Of a stretch of 21,912 nucleotides of DNA, positions 6,877 through 13,106 are shown piece after piece. How positions within the stretch are numbered: position 1 is the first letter of the stretch; the number at the start of each line of letters is the position of its first letter. The translations under genes were made by a program, and so were the position numbers. This DNA is from Candidatus Bathyarchaeota archaeon (GTDB taxonomy: Archaea; Thermoproteota; Bathyarchaeia; TCS64). Below the pieces are notes generated by a model. That model was not told the origin of the DNA. It saw only the letters and a list, made by a program, of their open reading frames with translations, and made no database searches. The stretch spans positions 1 to 21,912 of the forward strand of contig DAOVEE010000008.1 of assembly GCA_030669135.1 (NCBI GenBank), in the 5' to 3' direction.

Positions 6877-7692
6877 TCAACGCTGTACAGGCTGTTCTTC
6901 TTCCTCTTCGTGATTCACGGTGCCAGTGTCAAATGCGTCTCCCTGCTGATCGTCACCTTTCTGTGGAGTGTCAGCTGTATCTCCCAACTGATCGTCCTGA
7001 GACTGCGTGTCTGGTTGTTGGTCGTCTTGGGACTGCTGAGAAGATTCTGTGTCCCCCCCTGTGTCTCCCTGCTGATCGTCCTGAGACTGTGATGCATCGG
7101 AGTCAGCTGTATCTCCCACCTGATCGTCACCTGCTTGTGATTGAGTGTCAGACGTGTCCCCCACCTGATCGTCACCTGCTTGTGATTGGGCTTCGGAGTC
7201 CCCGGCGTCAACATTATTCTTTGCGTCATCGGCCTTTTGATCAACCGACTTCTTAGCATCCGCGTCTTGGCTCGGCGCGGGGTCGTCCTTCTTCTTAGGA
7301 GGAATATACTCACGAAGCTTGATCCTGTACTTGTAGTTCTGGGGCGAGCCGCTGACGTCAAAGATATCCAAGTTCTCGATGATGACCTGCGTGATATCGG
7401 TCACCGCCGTGAGGTCCGAGGTGAACGACATCGGCTTCCCGGCCTTGAACCTGGCTCTGAGCTCCTTCAACACTTCCTTGGCGTCCTTCCCGTACACCAG
7501 CCCGTCGAAGTCTATCCTGACCGGGCTCCTCCCCATGTCCTGGAGGACGCCTCCCTCCATCCCTGGGATGCGGTGCTCGACGATCTCACGCTTCTCGGAC
7601 ACGTTCAGGTTGAAGACGCTGTTGAGGACCTTCGTCTTGCCCTCCTCCCTGTCATGCCTGATCAGCTTGATCTTATCCAGCTCTATGCTCAT
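6877..7692 (-). CDS. Tail-tube initiator/hub-associated protein (XkdP or DNA_circ_N-like) with acidic repeat tail
   Basis: Residues 1-132 resemble the N-terminal domain found in XkdP/LysM-type and DNA-circularisation-N-type tail proteins: HRIPGMEGGVLQDMGR, then RIDFDGLVYGKDA, then KPMSFTSDLTAVTDITQVIIENL and YKYRIKLREYIPP. These proteins sit between the tape measure and hub genes and connect tube to hub. Residues 133-271 are different: a low-complexity D/Q/S/T tail with about six copies of a 10-13 residue unit (QSQAGDDQVGDT, QSQDDQQGDT, QSQDDQLGDT) and a final HEEEEEQP. No LysM domain is visible where one would usually be. ATG at 7692 overlaps the tape-measure stop by 1 nt (TGATG). The family of the N-terminal domain is likely, while the role of the tail is unknown. 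Confidence 0.7.
   Translation of the reverse strand: MSIELDKIKLIRHDREEGKTKVLNSVFNLNVSEKREIVEHRIPGMEGGVLQDMGRSPVRIDFDGLVYGKDAKEVLKELRARFKAGKPMSFTSDLTAVTDITQVIIENLDIFDVSGSPQNYKYRIKLREYIPPKKKDDPAPSQDADAKKSVDQKADDAKNNVDAGDSEAQSQAGDDQVGDTSDTQSQAGDDQVGDTADSDASQSQDDQQGDTGGDTESSQQSQDDQQPDTQSQDDQLGDTADTPQKGDDQQGDAFDTGTVNHEEEEEQPVQR
6934..7191 (-). repeat. Degenerate tandem repeat encoding the acidic D/Q tail
   Basis: About six imperfect units, each containing a GATCAG/GGAGATAC-like core on the minus strand, encode (Q/K)-(S/G)-(Q/D)-x-DDQ-x-GDT. The first two protein copies (residues 168-180 and 183-195) are identical over QSQAGDDQVGDT; later copies lose the AG. Confidence 0.75.
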
Positions 7693-9680
7693 CAGTAGAC
7701 ACCATACCTGCGCGCCTCGTCCTTGAGGATGCGCGCCAACCTTCTCTCCAGCTCCTTGAGATCAATGTCATCTAAGCTGGTTTCAAGCTTTACCTCTATC
7801 GGCTTGGGCCTCTCGTACGAGGGCCGCGGACGCGCCTCGACCCTCCGCGGCGTCGACGGCTGCTGCGCCGCCTGCCTCGTCAAGGCTGGGAGAACCTCGT
7901 GGAGCCTCATACCGGGGATGGGGGGCACGCCTTCAAGAGGCACCCTCTCCAGGACGCGGTCGCCTATTAGCCCATAGAGCGAGTCCAGCAGCCCGTCCTT
8001 CATCAACCCGTCTAGACCCTTGTCCAGCAGCCCATCCTTCATCAACCCGTCCAGACCGTTGTCCAGCAGATGATCGCCGATCAGCCCGTCCTTTAGGTCC
8101 ATGGCCATGTTTTTGAGGGAGTCAGACACTGTAGACCCTGCGTGATTCATCGCCGCCCCGATGCCCTTTATGTGATCTATAGAAGCCATCGAGTCGGGGA
8201 CCCCCGGGATCTTGGTTGTGGGTGCCAGACCCGTCGCACGGGCCCCAGCCGCCGCCATCTTGGGAACCGAGTCGGTCATCTTCCTCAAGGCCTCTGAGAA
8301 GGTTGTGCCTGCCTCTCTCGACGCGGCCGCGATCTGCGCGCCCGCCAAGGTGAGCTCAAGCATTGCCGGGAGGCGGCGCAGCTCTCGCGCCCTCTCCCTC
8401 TGCGCGCCCTCCAGGGCCTCGGCTTTCTGCAGGGTCACGGCCATGGCGGCTACTCTCCTTGTTTTCTCCTCGTCGAGGGCCGGTGCCTGCGAGACGGCGT
8501 CTCCCTTGAGCCTCTCAGCTGGGGGCAGATTCTCGATGACGCCTCTACGGTAGACTTGGGCCACCCGTTCGGCCACCCCTTTGGACATCTGGCTCATCTG
8601 TGAAGCCACCTGCGCGGCCCTGCTCTCGGTCTCCCTCTCCAGCACCGAGTCGGTGGGCTCCACGGTCTCGGTGACTTTGGGGAACCCGACAAGCGCGCGG
8701 ATGGGCACGGGGACGCCGGTAGACGGAGCCTTAGGCTCCTCCCTTACCGCGCTGGGCATCCCTATGGCCTCTATGACTACGGGGCTCCAGTTGAGAGGCG
8801 CGGCTCGACGCTTTCCCCCCTCCACCCTGTCCACGATGGTGTCTCTGACCGTGGCCTTTGTCTCCACTATGGTCTCCATTACGCTCGTCTGAAGCTGCAC
8901 CGGCGGCGCCGCCTGCCTCGCCGTAGCCATCACGGCGACGCGTTTACCCATCTCTGAGACTCGGGCCACCTTTGGTGTGGGCCTCCACGGCTCCTCTGGG
9001 AGCCTCACCTGGGGGATCGTCGTGACAGGTCTCTCTAACTTCGGCGGAACGATTTCTTTTAGCTTCAAGTCTACTGGATATCTGGTTAAGAGACGTTCAG
9101 GCGTCTCAGGCTCCGTGGGATGAGTGAACAGCGGAGGCACCTTCGCCACCACACGTTCCTTGATCTCAGGAATAGAGACGGTCTCCTTCGGCCTCGGTGG
9201 GATCCACCGCGGCCTGCCCTCCTCCGTGACGACCTCCTCGACGACCTTCGCCCTCTCCAGCGGAGGCGACGGCTGCTCCGCCGGCTCCCTGGGAACCCGC
9301 AGCCGCCTGATCATCCTCCGTATGACTGCGCCTATCGAGGGGGTCTCCCGAGTCAACCTTACGCGCACAGGCTCAGGGACTGGAGCAACGCGAGTCGTCG
9401 CCGGCCCCATCTCCACGGCTCTGGACGGGAGCGACGACAGGACAGGCTCCTCGGCGAAGGAAGTGACCTGGAGGGTGCTCATCCTCCGGAGGGTGGTGAT
9501 CACCCTCTCGACGAGGGTGAGGAAGCCGTACCTGTAGGCCCCCAAGCCGTCCCTGTGGAGGGCGAGCACCGACTGCGCCTGTTTCTCTAGGGCGGCGTTC
9601 ACCGGGCTAGCCTCGCTCATGGAGTAAATCCGTTTCACAAGGTTCTCGACGCCCGTCAACGCAGCCACCTCATCACTCAA
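7692..9680 (-). CDS. Tail tape measure protein (by position and composition)
   Basis: This is the longest gene of the cluster and stands directly after the G/GT chaperones and before the tube-initiator gene, the fixed place of tape-measure genes. Sequence support is weak, as usual for the family: an N-terminal helical part (residues 1-75), a long P/E/R/V-rich middle, an Ala-rich helical stretch around residues 400-480 (ERARELRRLPAMLELTLAGAQIAAASR), a 13-residue tandem repeat, and a charged helical C-terminus (LERRLARILKDEARRYGVY). No clear membrane helix or peptidase domain was seen. At the empirical 1.5 angstrom per residue, 662 aa would set a tail of about 100 nm. The TTG at 9680 has no close Shine-Dalgarno; an in-frame TTG at 9659 has GAGGTGG five nt before it and may be the true start. 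Confidence 0.72.
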   Translation of the reverse strand: MSDEVAALTGVENLVKRIYSMSEASPVNAALEKQAQSVLALHRDGLGAYRYGFLTLVERVITTLRRMSTLQVTSFAEEPVLSSLPSRAVEMGPATTRVAPVPEPVRVRLTRETPSIGAVIRRMIRRLRVPREPAEQPSPPLERAKVVEEVVTEEGRPRWIPPRPKETVSIPEIKERVVAKVPPLFTHPTEPETPERLLTRYPVDLKLKEIVPPKLERPVTTIPQVRLPEEPWRPTPKVARVSEMGKRVAVMATARQAAPPVQLQTSVMETIVETKATVRDTIVDRVEGGKRRAAPLNWSPVVIEAIGMPSAVREEPKAPSTGVPVPIRALVGFPKVTETVEPTDSVLERETESRAAQVASQMSQMSKGVAERVAQVYRRGVIENLPPAERLKGDAVSQAPALDEEKTRRVAAMAVTLQKAEALEGAQRERARELRRLPAMLELTLAGAQIAAASREAGTTFSEALRKMTDSVPKMAAAGARATGLAPTTKIPGVPDSMASIDHIKGIGAAMNHAGSTVSDSLKNMAMDLKDGLIGDHLLDNGLDGLMKDGLLDKGLDGLMKDGLLDSLYGLIGDRVLERVPLEGVPPIPGMRLHEVLPALTRQAAQQPSTPRRVEARPRPSYERPKPIEVKLETSLDDIDLKELERRLARILKDEARRYGVY
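7983..8099 (-). repeat. 39-bp tandem repeat in the tape measure gene
   Basis: On the plus strand GTCCAGCAG recurs at 7983, 8022 and 8061, exactly 39 bp apart. The repeat encodes LLD(N/K)GLDGLMKDG twice and a partial third copy. In-frame units of 13 residues are the kind of change that lengthens or shortens a tape measure. Confidence 0.88.
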
Positions 9681-9882
9681 ATATTATCCGTGTAACCCCT
9701 TCCTCGGCCGGCCTCTGGTAGCCAGCCTGCTTCAACCTATTAGAAAGTGCAAAAATAAGGAAATTGATCTGGTTTCGGGTGAGGTCCCCTGGGTGGGGGG
9801 CCAGCTTGTAGCCGTAGTCTAGGCATAGAGCGGCGAGCTCAAGCCCCTCCGGGCTCTTCACTAGCCCCTCGATCTCTAGGCT
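9673..9882 (-). CDS. T extension of the tail assembly chaperone (made by -1 frameshift)
   Basis: This frame lies -1 relative to the chaperone G gene and is open from the A-run at 9882 to the TGA at 9673. Read through from the slip site, the codons are AGC CTA GAG ATC GAG GGG and so on, with no stop, giving a G-T fusion of about 190 aa. A GTG at 9861 could start a separate 62-aa protein, but no Shine-Dalgarno precedes it. The encoded segment (LAALCLDYGYKLAPHPGDL, then NQINFLIFALSNRLKQAGY) is helical, like other T extensions. In phage tails the T part recruits the tape measure, and here it overlaps the tape-measure start by 8 nt. Confidence 0.75.
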   Translation of the reverse strand, partial: SLEIEGLVKSPEGLELAALCLDYGYKLAPHPGDLTRNQINFLIFALSNRLKQAGYQRPAEEGVTRIIFE

Positions 9883-9893
9883 TTTTTTTTAGC
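9851..9893 (-). promoter_or_regulatory. Programmed -1 ribosomal frameshift signal
   Basis: Minus-strand GCT AAA AAA AAA GCC TAG contains the slippery heptamer A AAA AAA in the right phase (9882-9890), with the zero-frame stop two codons later. About 13 nt downstream, GGGCT (9867-9863) can pair with AGCCC (9855-9851) around a 7-nt loop, and the same AGCCC can pair instead with a GGGCT just beyond it. Slippage by RNA polymerase on nine A is an alternative way to the same product. Confidence 0.72.
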
Positions 9894-10244
9894 GTCCTCC
9901 GGGCTGGTGACGCCGCTGAGCTCGAGGACCTTGGTGCCGATGTACTCCGGTACACCGAACTTCATGTCCCCGACCTCCTCAAGCGTCAGCTTGGGCTCCA
10001 CCATGCCCTGGGAGGTCGCCAGCCGCAGCGCCTCGAAGTTCTTGTTGACGTCCATCTTGGTGATGTCCGGCGACCCGTCAGGGTTCAGGGGCACGCTGCC
10101 GATGAGATTGAATATCTCTGTGAGCTCCCCGTCTGTGAGGGGCCTGATGACCACCTCCGCGTCGTAGTCGTCGACGAAGATGGGTTCATGCCTCTCCTTG
10201 CCCTTCAGGATGTCCTCCTTCGTGAGCCTTCTCGCGCCGCTCAT
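9876..10244 (-). CDS. Tail assembly chaperone G (XkdN/TAC-like)
   Basis: This is a small acidic chaperone that coats the tape measure during tail assembly. It stands between tube and tape measure, and its fold signature resembles the XkdN-type TAC families: FVDDYDAEVVIRPLTDGELTEIFNLIGSV, then a helical second half ending LTLEEVGDMKFGVPEYIGTKVLELSG. It ends in EDAKKKA; the three Lys codons form the run of nine A where the -1 shift probably happens. ATG 10244 is preceded by AGGTAAAG. The gene lies 21 nt after the tube gene. The family assignment is supported mainly by position, size and the frameshift arrangement. Confidence 0.78.
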   Translation of the reverse strand: MSGARRLTKEDILKGKERHEPIFVDDYDAEVVIRPLTDGELTEIFNLIGSVPLNPDGSPDITKMDVNKNFEALRLATSQGMVEPKLTLEEVGDMKFGVPEYIGTKVLELSGVTSPEDAKKKA

Positions 10245-10265
10245 GCTTTACCTATGACCTCGCCC

Positions 10266-10658
10266 TTACTCCTCTCTCGCTCGTGTAGCGGTGAAGTTGT
10301 ATACGGTTAAGGCTACGCCGTTGGCCGTCATCTCGAAGCTCTTGTCGTCGAGGTAGCACTCGTCGAACGTGATCTTCTTGACCAGTTCGTCGCCCTTGTT
10401 GAGCTCAGCCACCATGTTGAAGCTGTCCGGGACAGCCATGTACAGCAGATCGTCCAGCTTCTTGAACATGCTGCTGACTCTCAGGGTGCCCGTGACGATG
10501 ACCTGGCCCGACTCGACGCCGATGCGCTCGCCCCAGCCGACGCTCTCCACGTCGGCCTGCCTTCGGCGCACCTTGAAGTCGATGCTCTGTATACCGTCCA
10601 CGACGTCTCCGTCGATGGTTACCTTGCTCTTCGCCGCCGAAACTATCATTGGTCCCAT
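10266..10658 (-). CDS. Tail tube protein (XkdM/gpFII-like)
   Basis: This is the inner tube subunit of the contractile tail. Its 130 residues are mostly beta strands with the usual pattern: an N-terminal strand pair (SKVTIDGDVVDGIQSIDFKVRRRQADVESVG), then GQVIVTGTLRVSSMFKKLDDLL, then KKITFDECYLDDKSFEMTANGVALTVYNFTAT. The last part matches the shared strand motif of tube proteins. Start ATG 10658 has GGAGG with 8 nt spacing; the gene follows the sheath by 12 nt. Only one tube gene is present, as in phage tails and R-type tailocins, whereas Afp-type systems usually carry more than one. Confidence 0.88.
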   Translation of the reverse strand: MGPMIVSAAKSKVTIDGDVVDGIQSIDFKVRRRQADVESVGWGERIGVESGQVIVTGTLRVSSMFKKLDDLLYMAVPDSFNMVAELNKGDELVKKITFDECYLDDKSFEMTANGVALTVYNFTATRAREE

Positions 10659-10670
10659 TTACATCGCCTC

Positions 10671-12014
10671 CTACCCCTGCACGGTCACCGTCGCGTAGAT
10701 GAAGTCGATGGCCCGTACCGGTCGTACAGCCAAGTCTACACGCACGATGCCCTGTGCGAAGTCTAGCTGGGAGCTGTAAACGTCCACCAAGAAGGCCGGC
10801 TCTGTGCCGTCCGTGCTGGGGACGATGGCTCCCTCCTTCTCCATCTGGAGTAGTACCTCTGTCAGCTTCTCCTTCAAGGCCGATCTGCCCGTGGCGCTGT
10901 TCAGTGTGCCGATGAACTGGTCACCAATGGCTTTGACTAGCCTTACCGCGTGGTCTGTCGTCCTGATGACGCTGATCTGCTCCTTGCTGGTGGTGATGCC
11001 CTTGACCACTATGATGCCCCTGCCACGCTGGGCTCGTAGCGGTAGTATGCCTGCGTTCAGTAGCTGCCTTATCTTGCTGGGTGTGTACGACGCCTCGATC
11101 TCGGATACGCCTCTTAGCGGCTTGAAGGTCGGCGACTGGTAGTAGTCTAGGTTGCCTATGAGCCCCGCGACGGCTCCCGAGACGCCGTACGGCGCCACGA
11201 TCACGAACCTGTCGCTGGCGAGGACCTCCGTCCTCTTGAGGATGTCCTTGATGTCCTCTCCGGGAGCTACGCAGCCGACGCCTATCCTTCCCATGGCCTC
11301 GCCGCTCATGTTGGCGCAGTGAGCCTCCACGAGGGCGTGAACCTTGGGGTCGGAGGACTCGCACGCGTAGACCATCTCGACCTCGGGCTCGGCCTCCAGC
11401 ATCTCCAGGGCCTCCTCGAACGACGAGACGTCCGGGTCCCCCGGCGGCTTGCCGCCCTTGAGGATGCCCTCGACCTTGGCCGGCAGGTTCTTGGACTTTA
11501 ACGCCTTGGTGTCGACCAGCTGAGACTGGTCGCTGAGCACCTTGACCAAGTACTTGCCCGACCTCGTGTTCATGTCAAGGTCGTCGAAGACCTCGAAGGT
11601 CACGCCGTCGCTCACGAGGACTCTCACCGTGTTCTCGGTGGAGCCATCCTCGACCTGGTACTTGACTTCGTTTCCTGCGTCGCCGATAGACTTAGCGGTC
11701 AGCTCGACAGCGTCACCTTTCTCCCCGTCCTTGAGGGAAGCCTTTGCGTAGTCTCCGCCCTTGCCGACGATCCTCGTCGCGACTACCTCGAAGACTCCGT
11801 TCTGGAAGCACTGTTTTGCGTTGAGCGTCAATGTGAAGTCTGTGCCTGCGCCGAATGTGTCAGTGAACTCTCTCCAGCTGCCCAAGTGAACCGGAGTCAA
11901 CTCGGGTCCCTTCTCGGCCGTCCCTATGACGGCTACTGTGCCTGAGGGGTAAGCTGGCGGTGGTATTATCTCCTTAACGACTTTTACCTCTACACCTGGT
12001 ATTACTCTTACCAT
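10671..12014 (-). CDS. Contractile tail sheath protein (gpFI/XkdK-like)
   Basis: This is the contracting outer sheath. Family features are clear: an N-terminal arm (VRVIPGVEVKVVKEI) followed by GTVAVIGTAEKGPELTPVHLGSWREF, a middle beta domain (about residues 85-165) of the protruding type, a Rossmann-like core (VEMVYACESSDPKVHAL, then DRFVIVAPYG), RGIIVVKGITTS, and the closing VRVDLAVRPVRAIDFIYATV strands that thread through neighbouring subunits. The 447 aa are close to the length of PBSX XkdK. ATG 12014 has AGGGG six nt upstream. It is the first gene of the operon and the only sheath gene. Confidence 0.95.
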   Translation of the reverse strand: MVRVIPGVEVKVVKEIIPPPAYPSGTVAVIGTAEKGPELTPVHLGSWREFTDTFGAGTDFTLTLNAKQCFQNGVFEVVATRIVGKGGDYAKASLKDGEKGDAVELTAKSIGDAGNEVKYQVEDGSTENTVRVLVSDGVTFEVFDDLDMNTRSGKYLVKVLSDQSQLVDTKALKSKNLPAKVEGILKGGKPPGDPDVSSFEEALEMLEAEPEVEMVYACESSDPKVHALVEAHCANMSGEAMGRIGVGCVAPGEDIKDILKRTEVLASDRFVIVAPYGVSGAVAGLIGNLDYYQSPTFKPLRGVSEIEASYTPSKIRQLLNAGILPLRAQRGRGIIVVKGITTSKEQISVIRTTDHAVRLVKAIGDQFIGTLNSATGRSALKEKLTEVLLQMEKEGAIVPSTDGTEPAFLVDVYSSQLDFAQGIVRVDLAVRPVRAIDFIYATVTVQG

Positions 12015-12020
12015 AGTAAA

Positions 12021-12060
12021 CCCCTAAGACTTAATCCTGTCATGGGTATTTTAAATTTTA
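12021..12060 (-). promoter_or_regulatory. Proximal promoter of the tail operon
   Basis: Minus-strand TAAAATTTAAAATA (12060-12047) is a plausible TATA box about 38 nt before the sheath ATG. Transcription would start near 12026, just before the AGGGG ribosome site at 12025-12021. Confidence 0.5.
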
Positions 12061-12133
12061 GTGAAGTTTCAAGACCATGAGCCTAAGCTAACATTAACAT
12101 CAATTAATTTCATGTGATTTTGATGAGCCAAAT

Positions 12134-12163
12134 TTCTTCAAGAAGAATCGATTTTTAAATACA
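12134..12163 (-). promoter_or_regulatory. Distal TATA box and palindrome before the tail operon
   Basis: Minus-strand TGTATTTAAAAA (12163-12152) is a second TATA candidate. The palindrome TTCTTCAAGAAGAA (12134-12147, six-base arms around AA) lies at the expected transcription start of this box, a good place for a repressor. Its regulator is unknown. Confidence 0.4.
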
Positions 12164-12341
12164 TTTAGCGACTTGAGACGGTATCACCCATCTCAAAGGA
12201 GTATCGTGTAAAAATATCTGTTTTTGACCTCGGCGGCTACCAGCAACGCGAGTAAAACAATCAGGGGCCTAACCCAGCACGGCGTCAACCTCACCAAGTT
12301 TACATTGGCGTCTGTGGCTATAAATTCTTTTTGAAAGTAAG

Positions 12342-12653
12342 CTACTCGGGGTCCGCGGCCACTAATTCGATGCGTCTCCCCTCGATGAGGGCCAGCGCTA
12401 TCTTCGTCCTCGCCCTCTTCTGCAGCCGCCAGATGGTGCCCCTGCTGACGCCCATCTTTTCTCCGGCCTCCTCCTGTGACATATCCTCCAAGTCGGTCAG
12501 CCTTAATACCTCTACCTCTGCGGGCTCCAGCTGGACGGGTTCACCGTGCTCTCTAGGCTCGGGTTTGAAGGCTTTGATCCTTGTGGCGTAGCCTATTTTT
12601 ACTGGTATGGGTCTTCTGCCGTAGCGGCCTCGGCGGCGTCTTCCACGCATCAT
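12342..12653 (-). CDS. UPF0251/DUF134 family DNA-binding regulator
   Basis: This is a 103-residue helix-turn-helix protein. The N-terminus is Arg-rich (MMRGRRRRGRYGRRP), followed by the family-typical PVQLEPAEVEVLRLTDLEDMSQEEAGEKMGVSRGTIWRLQKRARTKIALALIEGR, a sigma-70 region-4-like helix-turn-helix. The usual DUF134 cysteines of some members are absent. Members are often found beside NifX/ORP-like and MinD genes, as here. It is divergent from the DUF5320 gene and shares its promoter region, so control of itself and of the metal-cluster genes is likely. ATG 12653 lies only about 6 nt from the predicted transcription start; the next ATG (12650) is possible. Confidence 0.85.
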   Translation of the reverse strand: MMRGRRRRGRYGRRPIPVKIGYATRIKAFKPEPREHGEPVQLEPAEVEVLRLTDLEDMSQEEAGEKMGVSRGTIWRLQKRARTKIALALIEGRRIELVAADPE

Positions 12654-12662
12654 ACGTTATTC

Positions 12663-12729
12663 TGTGCATTATCACAACATTTATATATTTCCGTGTATAT
12701 GCACACAATGAAATCTGTGCATATGCATA
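12663..12729. promoter_or_regulatory. Divergent promoter with three similar palindromic operators
   Basis: A symmetrical TATA box (TTTATATATT, 12680-12689) can serve both directions. Three related palindromes surround it: TGTGCATTATCACA (12663-12676), TGTATATGCACA (12694-12705) and TGTGCATATGCATA (12716-12729). Arms ATATGCACA (12697-12705) and TGTGCATAT (12716-12724) also form a perfect 9-bp inverted repeat. Start-to-start spacings of 31 and 22 bp are near three and two helix turns. The UPF0251 protein is the obvious candidate ligand. Confidence 0.65.
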
Positions 12730-12743
12730 GAAAGGTGAAAGAA

Positions 12744-13079
12744 ATGGGATACAGAGGAAGAAGAGGAAGATACCCCGGAAACGGGCCATTCAGAGACCTG
12801 CCCCCGTGGCAGCGGCCAGGCCAGATCTACGGCTACGGCAGAGGATACGGATACACGGGCGACCCCACGAAGTGCGCCAGGTTCCCCTGGCTACCAAGGT
12901 GGTGGTGGTCGAACCCCGACTACCAGGGCGCCGTCCCGGTGCCCCCGGCCGACGTCTCAGCGATGGGCCCGGTCCCCGATGAGCGTGTCTACCTTCAGGA
13001 CCAGACTAAGTACTTGGAGCAGGAGCTGGCGGCCCTCAGGAAGCGCCTAGAAGAGCTCGGCTCAGAGGAAACAGACTAG
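12744..13079 (+). CDS. DUF5320-like protein
   Basis: This is a 111-residue protein of the DUF5320 type: a Gly/Arg/Tyr-rich N-terminal half (GYRGRRGRYPGNGPF, then YGYGRGYGYTGDP and the Trp-rich WLPRWWWSNP) and a C-terminal coiled coil (LEQELAALRKRLEELGSEE). The molecular role of the family is unknown; members occur beside NifX/ORP-like genes. Its frame extends upstream, but ATG 12744 has AGGTGA five nt before it and lies about 33 nt after the predicted transcription start, which decides the start. The next gene, NifX-like, follows after 27 nt. Confidence 0.8.
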   Translation: MGYRGRRGRYPGNGPFRDLPPWQRPGQIYGYGRGYGYTGDPTKCARFPWLPRWWWSNPDYQGAVPVPPADVSAMGPVPDERVYLQDQTKYLEQELAALRKRLEELGSEETD

Positions 13080-13106
13080 TACCCCAACCCCCTTTTTGTT
13101 ATCGAG

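Larger units (their letters stand above)
12015..12341. other. 327-bp AT-rich non-coding control region
   Basis: This is the longest stretch without a gene. It holds two minus-strand TATA-like boxes, an A/T palindrome, and a marginal 33-codon hydrophobic frame (minus, GTG 12294 to TGA 12193) without a Shine-Dalgarno. No tRNA, tail-terminator gene or attachment-site duplicate was seen. It separates the tail operon from the regulator upstream. Confidence 0.6.

Noticed and set aside
9673..9861. Separate 62-aa gene starting at GTG 9861
   Set aside because: There is no Shine-Dalgarno, the frame is open back to the A-run, and its position matches a T extension reached by a -1 shift.
1299..12014. 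Afp/PVC-type extracellular injection system
   Set aside because: A single sheath and single tube, separate hub and spike genes, a G/GT chaperone pair and no AAA+ ATPase fit a phage-tail or R-type tailocin lineage better.
12193..12294. A 33-codon hydrophobic minus-strand frame in the control region
   Set aside because: It has a GTG start with no ribosome site, and nothing indicates that it is translated; it could be chance. It is noted in the entry for the region.
12546..12743. Long N-terminal extension of the DUF5320 protein
   Set aside because: The extension runs through the divergent promoter and part of the UPF0251 gene, while AGGTGA before ATG 12744 gives a well-placed start.
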